Assembly: GCA_913055875.1 (NCBI GenBank)
Contig: CAJXJY010000018.1
Coordinates: 1 to 32,000 of the forward strand
Length of the DNA stretch: 32,000 bases
Direction: 5' to 3'
Origin: an uncultured Altererythrobacter sp.
GTDB taxonomy: Bacteria > Pseudomonadota > Alphaproteobacteria > Sphingomonadales > Sphingomonadaceae
This document shows, piece by piece, positions 16,680-25,128 of this stretch. The translations under genes and the position numbers were made by a program. Every line of letters begins with the position of its first letter. Position 1 is the stretch's first letter. The notes beneath the pieces are model-generated. The model saw nothing but the letters and a program-made list of their open reading frames with translations, was not told where the DNA came from and searched no databases.

Positions 16680-17024
16680 CTAGAGAATCTCCAGCACCAC
16701 ATCCTGCGGACGACACAGGCGCACGCCCTTGTCGGTCTCGACCAGCGGGCGCTCGATCAGGATCGGATCGGCCGCCATCGCGTCGAGCACCGCGTCCGCA
16801 TCGGCATCGGGTAGGCCGCGCTCCTCCGCATCGGTGCCGCGCAGCCGCAAACCCTCCTGCGGCGTGATCCCCGCATCCTTGTACAGTTGCTTCAGCTTGT
16901 CGCGCGCCGGCGGAGCCTTGAGATATTCGACAACGGTGACGTCGACCTGCGACAGGTTTTCCAGAATCGCCAGCGTCTTGCGAGACGTCCCGCATTTCGG
17001 GTTGTGCCAGATGGTCGCCTTCAT
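16680..17024 (-). CDS. arsC: Arsenate reductase, glutaredoxin-coupled type
   Basis: A 114-residue thioredoxin-fold protein of the ArsC/Spx superfamily. The catalytic cysteine is Cys11 in HNPKCGTSRKT, and the arginines that bind arsenate in the plasmid R773-type enzyme have counterparts near Arg60, Arg92 (ERPLV) and Arg105. It would reduce arsenate to arsenite using glutathione and glutaredoxin. Start ATG 17024 has AAGGAG upstream. No arsR, arsB or acr3 gene is adjacent, so it may instead be one of the housekeeping ArsC-family proteins. It is divergent from the TonB receptor gene. Confidence 0.9.
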   Translation of the reverse strand: MKATIWHNPKCGTSRKTLAILENLSQVDVTVVEYLKAPPARDKLKQLYKDAGITPQEGLRLRGTDAEERGLPDADADAVLDAMAADPILIERPLVETDKGVRLCRPQDVVLEIL

Positions 17025-17110
17025 GGACTCGGTCTCCTTTCCACACCGCCCTAGGCCAGCACCCCGGCCCGCGAAAGCGGCAATGAGCCCGATCTCACAT
17101 TTCGGTTGCA

Positions 17111-17160
17111 TATGCGAGTGATTCTCAATAGCACTCACTCAAATTGATAACGATTCGCAA
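17111..17160. promoter_or_regulatory. Two Fur-box-like sites upstream of the TonB receptor
   Basis: GCGAGTGATTCTCAATAGC at about 17114-17132 and TTGATAACGATTCGCAA at about 17144-17160 both resemble the degenerate inverted GATAAT-type Fur box. They lie in tandem just before the receptor gene and share the gap with divergent arsC. The match is by eye; iron-dependent repression is inferred from the receptor's role. Confidence 0.65.
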
Positions 17161-17177
17161 AAACAGAAAGCGACCGA

Positions 17178-19442
17178 ATGAGGGAATTGATGATCCGCAC
17201 CGCGCTGCTGCTCGGTGCTTCCGCCTGTGCCGTACCGGGGTTCGCGGCCGACAACGAAGCCGAAACCTCCGCCGCCGACGAGAGCGGGCCGATCGTCGTC
17301 AGCGCGACGCGCATCCCGGTCGAGATCGAGGAGGTCCCCGCGACCGTCACCGTCATCACCGACGAGGACATCGCCGATACGCTCGCCACCGATATCCAGG
17401 AGCTCGTCCGCTACGAGCCGGGCGTCTCGGTGCGCCGCGCCCCCGCGCGCTTCGGCGCCGCACTCGGCGTCACGGGGCGTGCGCGCAACGAGGATTTCAT
17501 CATCCGCGGGATCGGCGGTAACCGCGTGCTGATTCAGGTCGACGGCATCCGCACCCCGCAGGGCTTCTCCTTCGGCGCGCAGGATGCCGGGCGCGGCGGC
17601 TATACCGACGTGTCGTTGGTCAAATCGGTCGAAATCCTGCGCGGCCCCGCCTCGGCGCTCTACGGCAGCGACGGGCTCGCAGGCGCGGTCAGCTTCACCA
17701 CCAGCGATCCCGTAGATCTGATCGATGCAGGCAAGACCTTCGGCGGCTTCGTGCGCGTCTCCTATGCGAGCGCGGACGAGGAATTCGCCGAGACCGCAGC
17801 AGTCGCCGGGCTGTTCGGCGATTTTTCCGCCATGCTCGCCTACACCCGCCGCGATTTCCACGAACTCGACAACCAGGGCACCGTCGGCGGCGTGGGAGAG
17901 AGCCGCACGCAACCCAATCCGCAGGACGGCGAATCGAACGCGGTGCTCGGCAAGCTCGTCTGGCAGCGCGGCGATCACCGGGTCCGCCTGACCGGCGAAT
18001 ATCTCGACAGCGAAGTCTTCAGCAACGTCCTCACCGGGCAGGGGCCGCAATTCCTGTTCGGCCCAACGCCGAGCTGGATCGTCGACGACCTGACCGCGCT
18101 CGACAACACGACCCGCAAGCGCATCTCGCTCGACTGGACCTACACTGGTGAAGGCCCGATCGACTACGCGCACGCCGCCGTCTATTATCAGGACGGCGAG
18201 GACGTGCAGTTTACCGACGAGGACCGCTCGCCCGTCGGCGCCACCCCGCGCCCCGACCGCGAGCGGCTCAACACGTTCGAGAACGAGGTCTACGGGATCG
18301 CCGCCGAAGCGCGGAGCGTGTTCGGCGACGACGGCTTCCGCAACACGCTCGCCTTCGGCGGCGATGTCAGCTGGACCCGGCAGGAGGGCCTGCGCGACGG
18401 AGTCGAGCCGCCCACCGGCGAGGTGTTCCCCACGCGCGCCTTCCCGGCGACCGATTTCATGCTCGGCGGACTGTTCCTCGCCGACGAGATCGCACTGTTC
18501 GACGGCCGGCTGACGATCTTCCCGGCCCTGCGGTTCGATTTCTACGATCTCGACGCGACCGACGATCCGCTGCTGCCGACCTTCACCGGGGCCGACCAGA
18601 GCGACAGCCGCCTCTCGCCCAAGGTGGGCGTCACGGCGAAGATCACCGACGAGGTGATCCTGTTCGGCAATTACGCGCAGGGCTTCCGCGCGCCGACGCC
18701 GTACCAGGTCAACAATTTCTTCGAGAACCTCGCCTTCGGTTACACCTCGCTGCCCAATCCCGATCTCGGGCCCGAGCGCAGCGAGAGCTGGGAGGGCGGC
18801 ATCCGCATCGCGGGCGACGAAGTGTCGTTCCAGGCGGTCGCCTTCTTCGCCGACTACGAGGATTTCATCAGCCAGCAGGTCGTCGGCGGATCGTTCACGC
18901 CCGCCGATCCGGCGCAGTTCCAGTATGTCAATTTCGACGCGGTCGAGATCGAGGGCTTCGAGATCAAGGCGTCTTTCAATATCGACCAGGGCATCTATGG
19001 GCGTTTCGCGCTGGCTTATGCCGAGGGCGAGATTCTCTCGCCCGGCGCGGCGCCCGTGCCGCTCGATACGATCGACCCGCTCAACCTGGTCGCCGGCATC
19101 GGTTATCGCCAGCCGTCCGACGGCCGCTTCGGCGCCGAACTGATCCTGACGCACCATGCGCGCAAGGACCGGGACGATGTCTCCGGCTGCACGCCGGAAT
19201 GCTTCCGCCCGGCCGATTTCGTCATCCTCGATGCGACCGCGTTCTTCGAAATCACCGATGCGCTCAAATTGCGCGCGGGCATCTTCAACATTACCGACGA
19301 GACCTATGCCTATTGGCAGGACGTGCGCGGGCTGTCGCGGTCGCAGGACGACGTGACCGGGCTGATCTTCGATCCCGATGTCGCCAACGCCTATACCCGT
19401 CCCGGCCGCAATGCGAGCGTCTCGTTGAGCTTCAGATTCTGA
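17178..19442 (+). CDS. TonB-dependent receptor, haemoglobin/transferrin/lactoferrin type
   Basis: A 754-residue outer-membrane receptor for energised uptake of iron carriers. A signal peptide (residues about 1-23, cut after GFA) precedes a plug domain (about 40-160: VVSATRIPVEIEEVP, the TonB-box-side strand; RGIGGNRVLIQVDG; EILRGPASALYGSDGLAG) and a 22-strand barrel ending in Phe (SLSFRF). The FRAP box (GFRAPTPY) and an NPDL box are present, as in haem receptors, but the His usually found between them is not evident. The C-terminal YWQDVRG...YTRPGRN spacing fits the haemoglobin/transferrin subgroup. ATG 17178 and ATG 17190 are both possible starts. Fur-like boxes lie upstream. Confidence 0.92.
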   Translation: MRELMIRTALLLGASACAVPGFAADNEAETSAADESGPIVVSATRIPVEIEEVPATVTVITDEDIADTLATDIQELVRYEPGVSVRRAPARFGAALGVTGRARNEDFIIRGIGGNRVLIQVDGIRTPQGFSFGAQDAGRGGYTDVSLVKSVEILRGPASALYGSDGLAGAVSFTTSDPVDLIDAGKTFGGFVRVSYASADEEFAETAAVAGLFGDFSAMLAYTRRDFHELDNQGTVGGVGESRTQPNPQDGESNAVLGKLVWQRGDHRVRLTGEYLDSEVFSNVLTGQGPQFLFGPTPSWIVDDLTALDNTTRKRISLDWTYTGEGPIDYAHAAVYYQDGEDVQFTDEDRSPVGATPRPDRERLNTFENEVYGIAAEARSVFGDDGFRNTLAFGGDVSWTRQEGLRDGVEPPTGEVFPTRAFPATDFMLGGLFLADEIALFDGRLTIFPALRFDFYDLDATDDPLLPTFTGADQSDSRLSPKVGVTAKITDEVILFGNYAQGFRAPTPYQVNNFFENLAFGYTSLPNPDLGPERSESWEGGIRIAGDEVSFQAVAFFADYEDFISQQVVGGSFTPADPAQFQYVNFDAVEIEGFEIKASFNIDQGIYGRFALAYAEGEILSPGAAPVPLDTIDPLNLVAGIGYRQPSDGRFGAELILTHHARKDRDDVSGCTPECFRPADFVILDATAFFEITDALKLRAGIFNITDETYAYWQDVRGLSRSQDDVTGLIFDPDVANAYTRPGRNASVSLSFRF

Positions 19443-19455
19443 GGAGGAAATACGC

Positions 19456-20493
19456 ATGTTCACCAAAACCAAGACGCTGCTCGGATCGGCGCTGCTCGCC
19501 GTCGCGCTGGCAACCACTCCCGCTCTCGCCGACGGCCCGATCGCCGATCGCGGCGACGCGGTCGAGCAGGCGCATTTCGAGCGCGACCGCGAGACGATCC
19601 TCGCCATGGCGGGCGACTACAAGGTCCGCTTCGACATGCAGGAATCGACCCCGTGGATGGAGGGCTACGAGCCGCTCGACCGCAAGATTTCGGGCGGGCA
19701 CGAATCGGTCCGCGTGATCGAGGATACCGGCACCAAGATCGTGCTGCAGCACCTGCTCGTGGTCGGCGCCGAGGGCGAGGAATTCGTCATCAAGCACTGG
19801 CGGCAGGACTGGGAATACGAACCCGACAAGATCCTCGCCTATACCGGGCCGAACCACTGGGAATGGATGGAAATGCCCGAGCGGCTGCGCAACGGGCGCT
19901 GGTCGCAGACGGTCTACCAGGTCGACGACAGCCCGCGCTATGCCGGTTGGGGCGAATGGACCGACACGCACGGCACGCGCCGCTGGCGTTCGAACTGGAC
20001 CTGGCGCCCGCTCGCCCGCCGCGACGCGGTGCGCGACCCGGTCTACGACCGCTACGCATCGATAAACCGCCACCAGCTGACCCCGGCCGGCTGGATCCAC
20101 TGGCAGGACAACACCAAGATGATGCCGGCCGATGGCGGCACGGAGGAACTCGAGCCGGTGGTGCAGGAATACGTCCTCAACACCTACGACAAGTTCGACG
20201 ATTACAACGTCGCCGCCGCCGACGCATATTGGGCCGCGACCGAGGACTATTGGGCCGCGGTGCGCGCCAGGTGGGACGAGGTCGCCGCCGCCAATGGCGG
20301 GATCGCGATCGCCGAGGAAGCGCAGACCGGCACCGTCGTCAGCGGCCGCCTGCTGACCATCGCCAACGAGATCGAGGACGGCGAGACGAGCGGGGCCGAC
20401 GGTATCGCCGAAGCGCTCAAGCTGATCGCCGATGCGACCGCGCCGGGCGCTGCGGATGCAGCCAGGGTCGCCGCAGCGGACAGGGAGTACTGA
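19456..20493 (+). CDS. DUF6607 exported protein, partner of TonB receptor
   Basis: A 345-residue protein with a clear Sec signal peptide (MFTKTKTLLGSALLAVALATTPALA) and a mature domain typical of DUF6607: MAGDYKVRFDMQEST near 52, RKISGGHESVRVIEDTG, LQHLLVVG, VIKHWRQDWEYEP, GRWSQTVYQVDDSPRYAG and GWIHWQDNTK. Such genes commonly follow a TonB-dependent haem-type receptor, so a periplasmic or outer-membrane role in iron or haem acquisition is likely, but the mechanism is unknown. It starts 14 bp after the receptor stop with an AGGAGG ribosome-binding site, so the two form an operon. Confidence 0.9.
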   Translation: MFTKTKTLLGSALLAVALATTPALADGPIADRGDAVEQAHFERDRETILAMAGDYKVRFDMQESTPWMEGYEPLDRKISGGHESVRVIEDTGTKIVLQHLLVVGAEGEEFVIKHWRQDWEYEPDKILAYTGPNHWEWMEMPERLRNGRWSQTVYQVDDSPRYAGWGEWTDTHGTRRWRSNWTWRPLARRDAVRDPVYDRYASINRHQLTPAGWIHWQDNTKMMPADGGTEELEPVVQEYVLNTYDKFDDYNVAAADAYWAATEDYWAAVRARWDEVAAANGGIAIAEEAQTGTVVSGRLLTIANEIEDGETSGADGIAEALKLIADATAPGAADAARVAAADREY

Positions 20494-20512
20494 GGCCTGG
20501 TGCGAGTACTGA

Positions 20513-20711
20513 GCTCTAGAACGTGATCGGCTTACCCTGACTCGCCTGTCGAAGGACCTGGCGGAGCGCTGGTGTCCTTCGACAGGCTCAGGACGAACGG
20601 ATGGTGTTTCAAGATCAGATGATCATGCTCTAGTGCGAACCCCCGCGGAGGCGGGGGCCTCAAGCTATTTCGCCGAGCGCCAGACTGCCTGAGCTCCCCG
20701 CCTTCGCGGGG
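20513..20711. repeat. Cluster of nested palindromic repeats
   Basis: This 220-bp gap between converging genes holds no gene but three hairpins. The outer pair, CTAGAACGTGATC (20516-20528) and GATCATGCTCTAG (20621-20633), has two mismatches. Inside it lies a perfect 14-bp pair, GCCTGTCGAAGGAC (20544-20557) with GTCCTTCGACAGGC (20574-20587). To the right are CCCCCGC/GCGGGGG (20640-20657) and CCCCGC/GCGGGG (20696-20711). They resemble dispersed sphingomonad intergenic elements and may act as bidirectional terminators. Confidence 0.7.
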
Positions 20712-20713
20712 AC

Positions 20714-21262
20714 TCACTCTTCGTCTTCAGGCACCGCCATCGCCGGTACTTCGCGCGCCGCATCCTCGGGATCGATCCCCGGCGCGGGCGCCGCGCTGAT
20801 CGTTTCGCGCCGGGCCGCGACCCGCGCCGCGCGCTCGATCGCGCGGACCAGCCGCGGATAGACCCCGCAGCGGCACAGGTTCGGGATCGCCGCCTCGATG
20901 TCGCGCTCGGTCGGGCTGGCGGTCTTGCGCAGCAGCGCCGCAGCCGCCATCGCGATCCCGGGCGTGCAAAAGCCGCACTGGATCGCTCCTTCTGCGACCA
21001 GCGCCTGCTGCACCGGATGCGAGCGGTCGCGCGACAGGCCCTCGATTGTCGTCACGAACCGCCCCTCGGCCTCCGCGATGGTGATCAGGCAGCTGCGCAG
21101 CGCCTCGCCGTCGACGATCACCATACAGGCACCGCAATCGCCGTTGCCGCAACCGTATTTGGTGCCAGTGAGATTGGCGGCATCGCGCAGTGCCCACAGC
21201 AGCGGGGTCTCCGGATCCATCTCGAATTCGACCGGCCGTTCGTTGACGGTCATGCGCGGCAT
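20714..21262 (-). CDS. [2Fe-2S] subunit of a molybdo-hydroxylase (IorA-like)
   Basis: A 182-residue small subunit of the xanthine oxidase family (isoquinoline oxidoreductase alpha-like). It carries the plant-ferredoxin cluster ligands Cys38, Cys43, Cys46 (YGCGNGDCGAC) and Cys58, and the second cluster Cys96, Cys99 (QCGFC), Cys130 and Cys132 (LCRCG). It would pass electrons from a molybdenum-cofactor large subunit. The C-terminus is about 30 residues longer than usual and acidic. No large subunit is adjacent, so the partner must be elsewhere or absent. Start ATG 21262; AGGA lies upstream. Confidence 0.92.
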   Translation of the reverse strand: MPRMTVNERPVEFEMDPETPLLWALRDAANLTGTKYGCGNGDCGACMVIVDGEALRSCLITIAEAEGRFVTTIEGLSRDRSHPVQQALVAEGAIQCGFCTPGIAMAAAALLRKTASPTERDIEAAIPNLCRCGVYPRLVRAIERAARVAARRETISAAPAPGIDPEDAAREVPAMAVPEDEE

Positions 21263-21373
21263 CGGCGTTGTCCTGCTCTCGTTCGCGCGCCGCTATCGCA
21301 CGCGGCGCGCCTGCCGCACAAGCCGTGCGAAAGCGCTTCCCACGCCCGGTGCGCGGCGCTAGGCCCGCGCGCG

Positions 21374-22723
21374 ATGAGCGAGACGGCCAAACTGACCCGC
21401 GGAAGCATTCGCGGCCATCTCGTCACCCAGACCCTGCCGATGATCATCGGAGTCGCCGCGATCATGTCGGTCGGGCTGATCGACGCCTATTTCATCGGCC
21501 AGCTGGGCAGCGCCGAACTGGCCGCGGTCGCCTTCATCTTCCCGATCACCATCGCGCTGTCGAGCCTCGGGGTCGGGGTCATGGTCGGGATCAATTCGGT
21601 GATCGCGCGCGCGCTCGGGGCGGGCGATCGCGAGCGTGCCGAGCGGCGCGCCAATTTCGGCGCGGTGTTCGCGCTCGCAACCGGCGTCGTGCTCGGCCTC
21701 GCGCTGTTCGTCCTGCTCGACCCGCTGTTCCGGCTGATGCAGGCCTCGGACCAATTGCTGCCGCTGATCGGCGAATACATGCGGCCCTATTCGCTCGGGC
21801 TGCCGGTGCTGCTGCTGCAGATGGGACTGAACGGCGTGCTGCGCGGCCAGGGCGAGGCGCGCAAGACCTCCTATGTCTCGCTCAGCTATTCGGCGGCGAA
21901 CTGGGTGCTCGATCCGGTGCTGATCACCGGCGCGTTCGGGTTCGAGGGCTTCGGCATTGCCGGAGCCGCCTATGCGACGATCATCGGCTTCGCGGTGGCC
22001 ATCGGCGTCGCGCTGTTCCTGATTGCGCGCACCAGCCTGTCGATCCACCCCACGTTGATCCGCCAATGCAATTTGGGCGAATCCGCCGGGGCGATCGTCC
22101 GGGTGGCCGGGCCCGCCGCCTTCTCCAACGCGATCAACCCGATCGGCCTGTCGATCCTGACCGCGCTGCTGGCATCGCAGGGAGACGCCGCGGTGGCCGG
22201 GTTCGGTGCGGCGGGGCGGCTGCAGAGCTTCGCAGTGGTGCCGCTGCTCGGCCTGTCGGGCTCGATCGGTGCCATCGTCGGCCAGAACTGGGGCGCCGAC
22301 CAGCCGCACCGCTCGCGCCGTGCGATGCTCGAAGCGGGGATCTTCGCGCTCGGCTACGGGCTTGCGGTCGCGGTACTGCTCTACGCCTTCGGCGACTGGT
22401 TTGCGGACCTGTTCACCGACGATCCGGCAGTGATCGAGCAGTTCTCCGCCTTCCTTGCCATCTCGGTGTGGGGCTATGCCGGCTACGGCGTGCTGATCAC
22501 CGCCAACGGCGCGCTCAACGCGGTCGACCGGGCCGGCTTCGCCTTGGCGCAGAGCTTCGCGCGGGTGTTCCTCCTAATGCTGCCCTTTGCCTGGTTCCTG
22601 CGGCCCGCCTGGGGCGCGGAAGCGATCTACGCCGCCGAGCTCGCCGCCAACATCGGCGGCGGTGCAATCGCGGCGCTGGTCGTGTGGCGCGTGCTGCGCT
22701 CCGGGCCGAAAACTTCGGGGTGA
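21374..22723 (+). CDS. MATE-family multidrug efflux transporter
   Basis: A 449-residue inner-membrane antiporter with twelve predicted helices in two MatE halves (first helix near GHLVTQTLPMIIGVAAIMSV). The conserved early segment DAYFIGQLGSAELAAVAF is the MATE hallmark, and VMVGINSVIARALGAG and LRGQGEARKT follow. It exports cationic drugs or metabolites using a Na+ or H+ gradient. The start is ATG 21374 (MSETAKLTRG); an upstream open frame is a shadow of the divergent gene. The next gene, cheA, starts 57 bp after its stop. Confidence 0.93.
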   Translation: MSETAKLTRGSIRGHLVTQTLPMIIGVAAIMSVGLIDAYFIGQLGSAELAAVAFIFPITIALSSLGVGVMVGINSVIARALGAGDRERAERRANFGAVFALATGVVLGLALFVLLDPLFRLMQASDQLLPLIGEYMRPYSLGLPVLLLQMGLNGVLRGQGEARKTSYVSLSYSAANWVLDPVLITGAFGFEGFGIAGAAYATIIGFAVAIGVALFLIARTSLSIHPTLIRQCNLGESAGAIVRVAGPAAFSNAINPIGLSILTALLASQGDAAVAGFGAAGRLQSFAVVPLLGLSGSIGAIVGQNWGADQPHRSRRAMLEAGIFALGYGLAVAVLLYAFGDWFADLFTDDPAVIEQFSAFLAISVWGYAGYGVLITANGALNAVDRAGFALAQSFARVFLLMLPFAWFLRPAWGAEAIYAAELAANIGGGAIAALVVWRVLRSGPKTSG

Positions 22724-22730
22724 CAAATCG

Positions 22731-22738
22731 TTAACCAT
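22731..22738. promoter_or_regulatory. CtrA-like half-site before cheA
   Basis: TTAACCAT, a known partial CtrA recognition motif in Caulobacter, lies 42 bp before the cheA start. A short motif like this can occur by chance; the second half of a full site is not present. Confidence 0.35.
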
Positions 22739-22779
22739 CTTCGTCCATAGCTTCCCGTGCGCGAATTGGGGGCTTTGCA

Positions 22780-25128
22780 ATGGACGACCTGCTGGCGGAT
22801 TTCGTCGCCGAAACCCGCGAAATGCTCGAAGCGATCGAAGGCGAGGTGGTCGCGTGGGAAGCCGACCCGTCGGACCGTGCACGCCTCGATGCGATCTTCC
22901 GCTTCGTCCACACCGTGAAGGGCAATTGCGGCTTCTTCGACTTCCCGCGCCTCGAAAAGCTGAGCCACGCTGCGGAGAGCGCGCTCGCCGAAGTGCGCGC
23001 CGGACGCCGCCAGCCGGGCGCGCACCTGGTCAACGGCGTGCTCGCTGTGATCGACCGTATTGCCGAACTGGTGGATGCGATCGAAGCGGGCGAGGAATTC
23101 GTGCCCAACGGCGACGACCGGCTGATCGCCGCGCTCGAACCCGAATCCGAAGACGATACGCTGGCTCCGGCGCCGCAGGAGGAAAGTACCGGCGGCAGCA
23201 AGCCGGCGCGCCCGGCCAATTGCGTCCGCTCGATCCGCCTGCCCGTCGAACTGCTCGACCGGCTGATGAGCGGCGTGTCCGACATGGTGCTGGCGCGCAA
23301 CGATCTCGCCCGGCGCCTGCGCGAGGCGGGCAACCAGCCCGCCATCGACGGGCCGTTCGAGCGCCTCTCCGCCATTCTCGACGACGTCCGGCAGGGCGTC
23401 ACGCAGATGCGGATGCAGCGTATCGAACATCTCTACAACGCATTGCCGCGCCTCGTCCGCGACCTCTCCGCCGAACTCGGCAAGCAGGTGCTGATCGATC
23501 TCGAGGGCGGCGAGGTCGAACTCGACCGCGAGATGATCGAGACGATCCGCGACCCGCTCACCCACATTATCCGCAACGCGATCGATCACGGGATCGAAAC
23601 CCCCTCCGAACGGCTCGCCGCGGGCAAGCGCGAGATCGGGCTGCTCACCATCTCGGCACGCCAGGCGGGCAACCGGATTTCGCTGCTCGTCGGCGACGAC
23701 GGGCGCGGGCTCGATATCGACCGGATCGCCGCCAAGGCCGTCGCCAACGGGCTCGCGACGAAAGGCGAAGTCGAGGCGATGAACCGCGAGCAGAAACTCG
23801 AACTGATCTTCGAGGCCGGGCTCTCGACCGCCGAGAAGGTCAGCGGCGTGTCGGGGCGCGGCGTCGGCATGGACGTGGTGCGCGCCAACCTCGAAAAGGT
23901 CGGCGGATCGATCGATGTCGACAGCCGCGACGGCGAGGGGACGACGTTTCATCTCCAGCTGCCGCTGACGCTGAGCATCATCGCCGGGCTGATCGTGGGT
24001 ACGAGCGGTCGGCGGTTCGCCGTTCCGCGCTCCTATATCGAAGAAATCGCACGCGGCTCGTCGAGCGCGCTCGAAATCGAGCATCTCGGCGACACGCGCT
24101 TCGTCACTTTCCGCGGCACGCGCGTACCGTGCATCGAAATGTCGAGCGTGCTCGGCCTCGACAGCGAAGTCTCGCTCGAACAGGGGGTTTTCGTGTTCGT
24201 CCGCCTCGCCGGGGGCGACCTGTTCGCGCTCGCGGTCGACCGCGTGCTCGACAACGAGGATCTGGTGGTCAAGCCGCTCGCTCCCGCGCTGATGGCGACC
24301 GGAATCTATGGCGGCTCGGTCCTGCTCGACGACGGCAATCCGATCCTGATGCTCGACATCCCCAATATCGCCGTCGGCCATGGGCTGGTGAGCCAGATTC
24401 GCACGCGCCGGAGCACCGCTTTCGACGCCGCCCCCGGCGATACGGTCACCCCTGCCGGCCAAGTGGTGCTGTTCGAGAGCTTCGACGGCAAACGCCGTGC
24501 GATCCGGATGGAAGCGGTCGCGCGCATCCAGACGATCGCGCGCGATGCCGTCAGTGTCGAGGGCGATCGCTGCCAGGCACTGCTCGACGGCGCGATCCTG
24601 CCGCTTGCGGGCCTCGCAAACGAACTGCCCGAACGCGACGCAATCACCGTGCTCCGGCTGAGCGACGGCGACAGCGAATTGCTCCATGCGGTGGCCGAAA
24701 TCGACAACACCGCCGATCTCGACGGCGATATCGTACCGGTCGACGGCGAGGACCTGCTCGAGGGCAGCACGATCGTCGGCGGCCGGCAGACCGGTATCGT
24801 CGATGTCCACGCGCTGTTCGCGCGCCATGCCCGCAAGCTCGCGCCGGCACGCAGGCCGACCTGCCGCATTCCCGACGGCGACGGCTGGGCCCGCACCTTC
24901 CTCGCACCATTGCTCGAAGCATCCGGCTATCGGGTTGCCAACGGCGTGGAGGATGCCCCGGATATCACACTGCTTCTCGACGAAGCGGACGAGCCGGGCG
25001 AGCAAGGCTCGCACATCGTCAGGCTCCGCTCGACTCCCGATGCCGGGCCCGGCGGCGCCTCGTCGATCTACCGCTACGACCGCGCGGCGCTGCTCGCGGC
25101 CCTCGAATCCGCCACGGGAGAAGCATGA
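22780..25128 (+). CDS. cheA: Chemotaxis histidine kinase CheA with extra C-terminal domains
   Basis: A 782-residue cytoplasmic kinase that phosphorylates CheY and CheB in response to receptor state. Hpt domain at about 1-105 with phospho-accepting His44 (FVHTVKGN); the CheY-binding P2 region is replaced by a short acidic linker. Dimerisation helices about 147-210, then the catalytic domain: N-box HIIRNAIDHG near 262, DDGRGLD near 305, GRGVGMDVV near 360. A CheW-like domain spans about 397-540. A second CheW-like stretch follows (about 557-685), then a receiver-like tail (about 690-782, FLAPLLEASGYRV) without a visible phospho-acceptor Asp. It overlaps cheW by ATGA. Confidence 0.96.
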   Translation: MDDLLADFVAETREMLEAIEGEVVAWEADPSDRARLDAIFRFVHTVKGNCGFFDFPRLEKLSHAAESALAEVRAGRRQPGAHLVNGVLAVIDRIAELVDAIEAGEEFVPNGDDRLIAALEPESEDDTLAPAPQEESTGGSKPARPANCVRSIRLPVELLDRLMSGVSDMVLARNDLARRLREAGNQPAIDGPFERLSAILDDVRQGVTQMRMQRIEHLYNALPRLVRDLSAELGKQVLIDLEGGEVELDREMIETIRDPLTHIIRNAIDHGIETPSERLAAGKREIGLLTISARQAGNRISLLVGDDGRGLDIDRIAAKAVANGLATKGEVEAMNREQKLELIFEAGLSTAEKVSGVSGRGVGMDVVRANLEKVGGSIDVDSRDGEGTTFHLQLPLTLSIIAGLIVGTSGRRFAVPRSYIEEIARGSSSALEIEHLGDTRFVTFRGTRVPCIEMSSVLGLDSEVSLEQGVFVFVRLAGGDLFALAVDRVLDNEDLVVKPLAPALMATGIYGGSVLLDDGNPILMLDIPNIAVGHGLVSQIRTRRSTAFDAAPGDTVTPAGQVVLFESFDGKRRAIRMEAVARIQTIARDAVSVEGDRCQALLDGAILPLAGLANELPERDAITVLRLSDGDSELLHAVAEIDNTADLDGDIVPVDGEDLLEGSTIVGGRQTGIVDVHALFARHARKLAPARRPTCRIPDGDGWARTFLAPLLEASGYRVANGVEDAPDITLLLDEADEPGEQGSHIVRLRSTPDAGPGGASSIYRYDRAALLAALESATGEA

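Noticed and set aside
16483-16683. Short open frames through the structured repeat (PHPATP..GWPGGGAGRC-like)
   Set aside because: The peptide arises from translating the hairpin; changes between the copies preserve base pairing rather than reading frame.
17139-19607. An 822-codon open frame on the minus strand opposite the TonB receptor
   Set aside because: It is a GC-rich shadow: its protein is low-complexity Arg/Asp/Glu/Ala/Gly with no motif, while the plus strand encodes an obvious receptor.
20485-20513. 10-bp direct repeat GAGTACTGAG around the end of the DUF6607 gene
   Set aside because: The two copies are only 9 bp apart with nothing inserted, so it is not a target-site duplication; probably a local slip.
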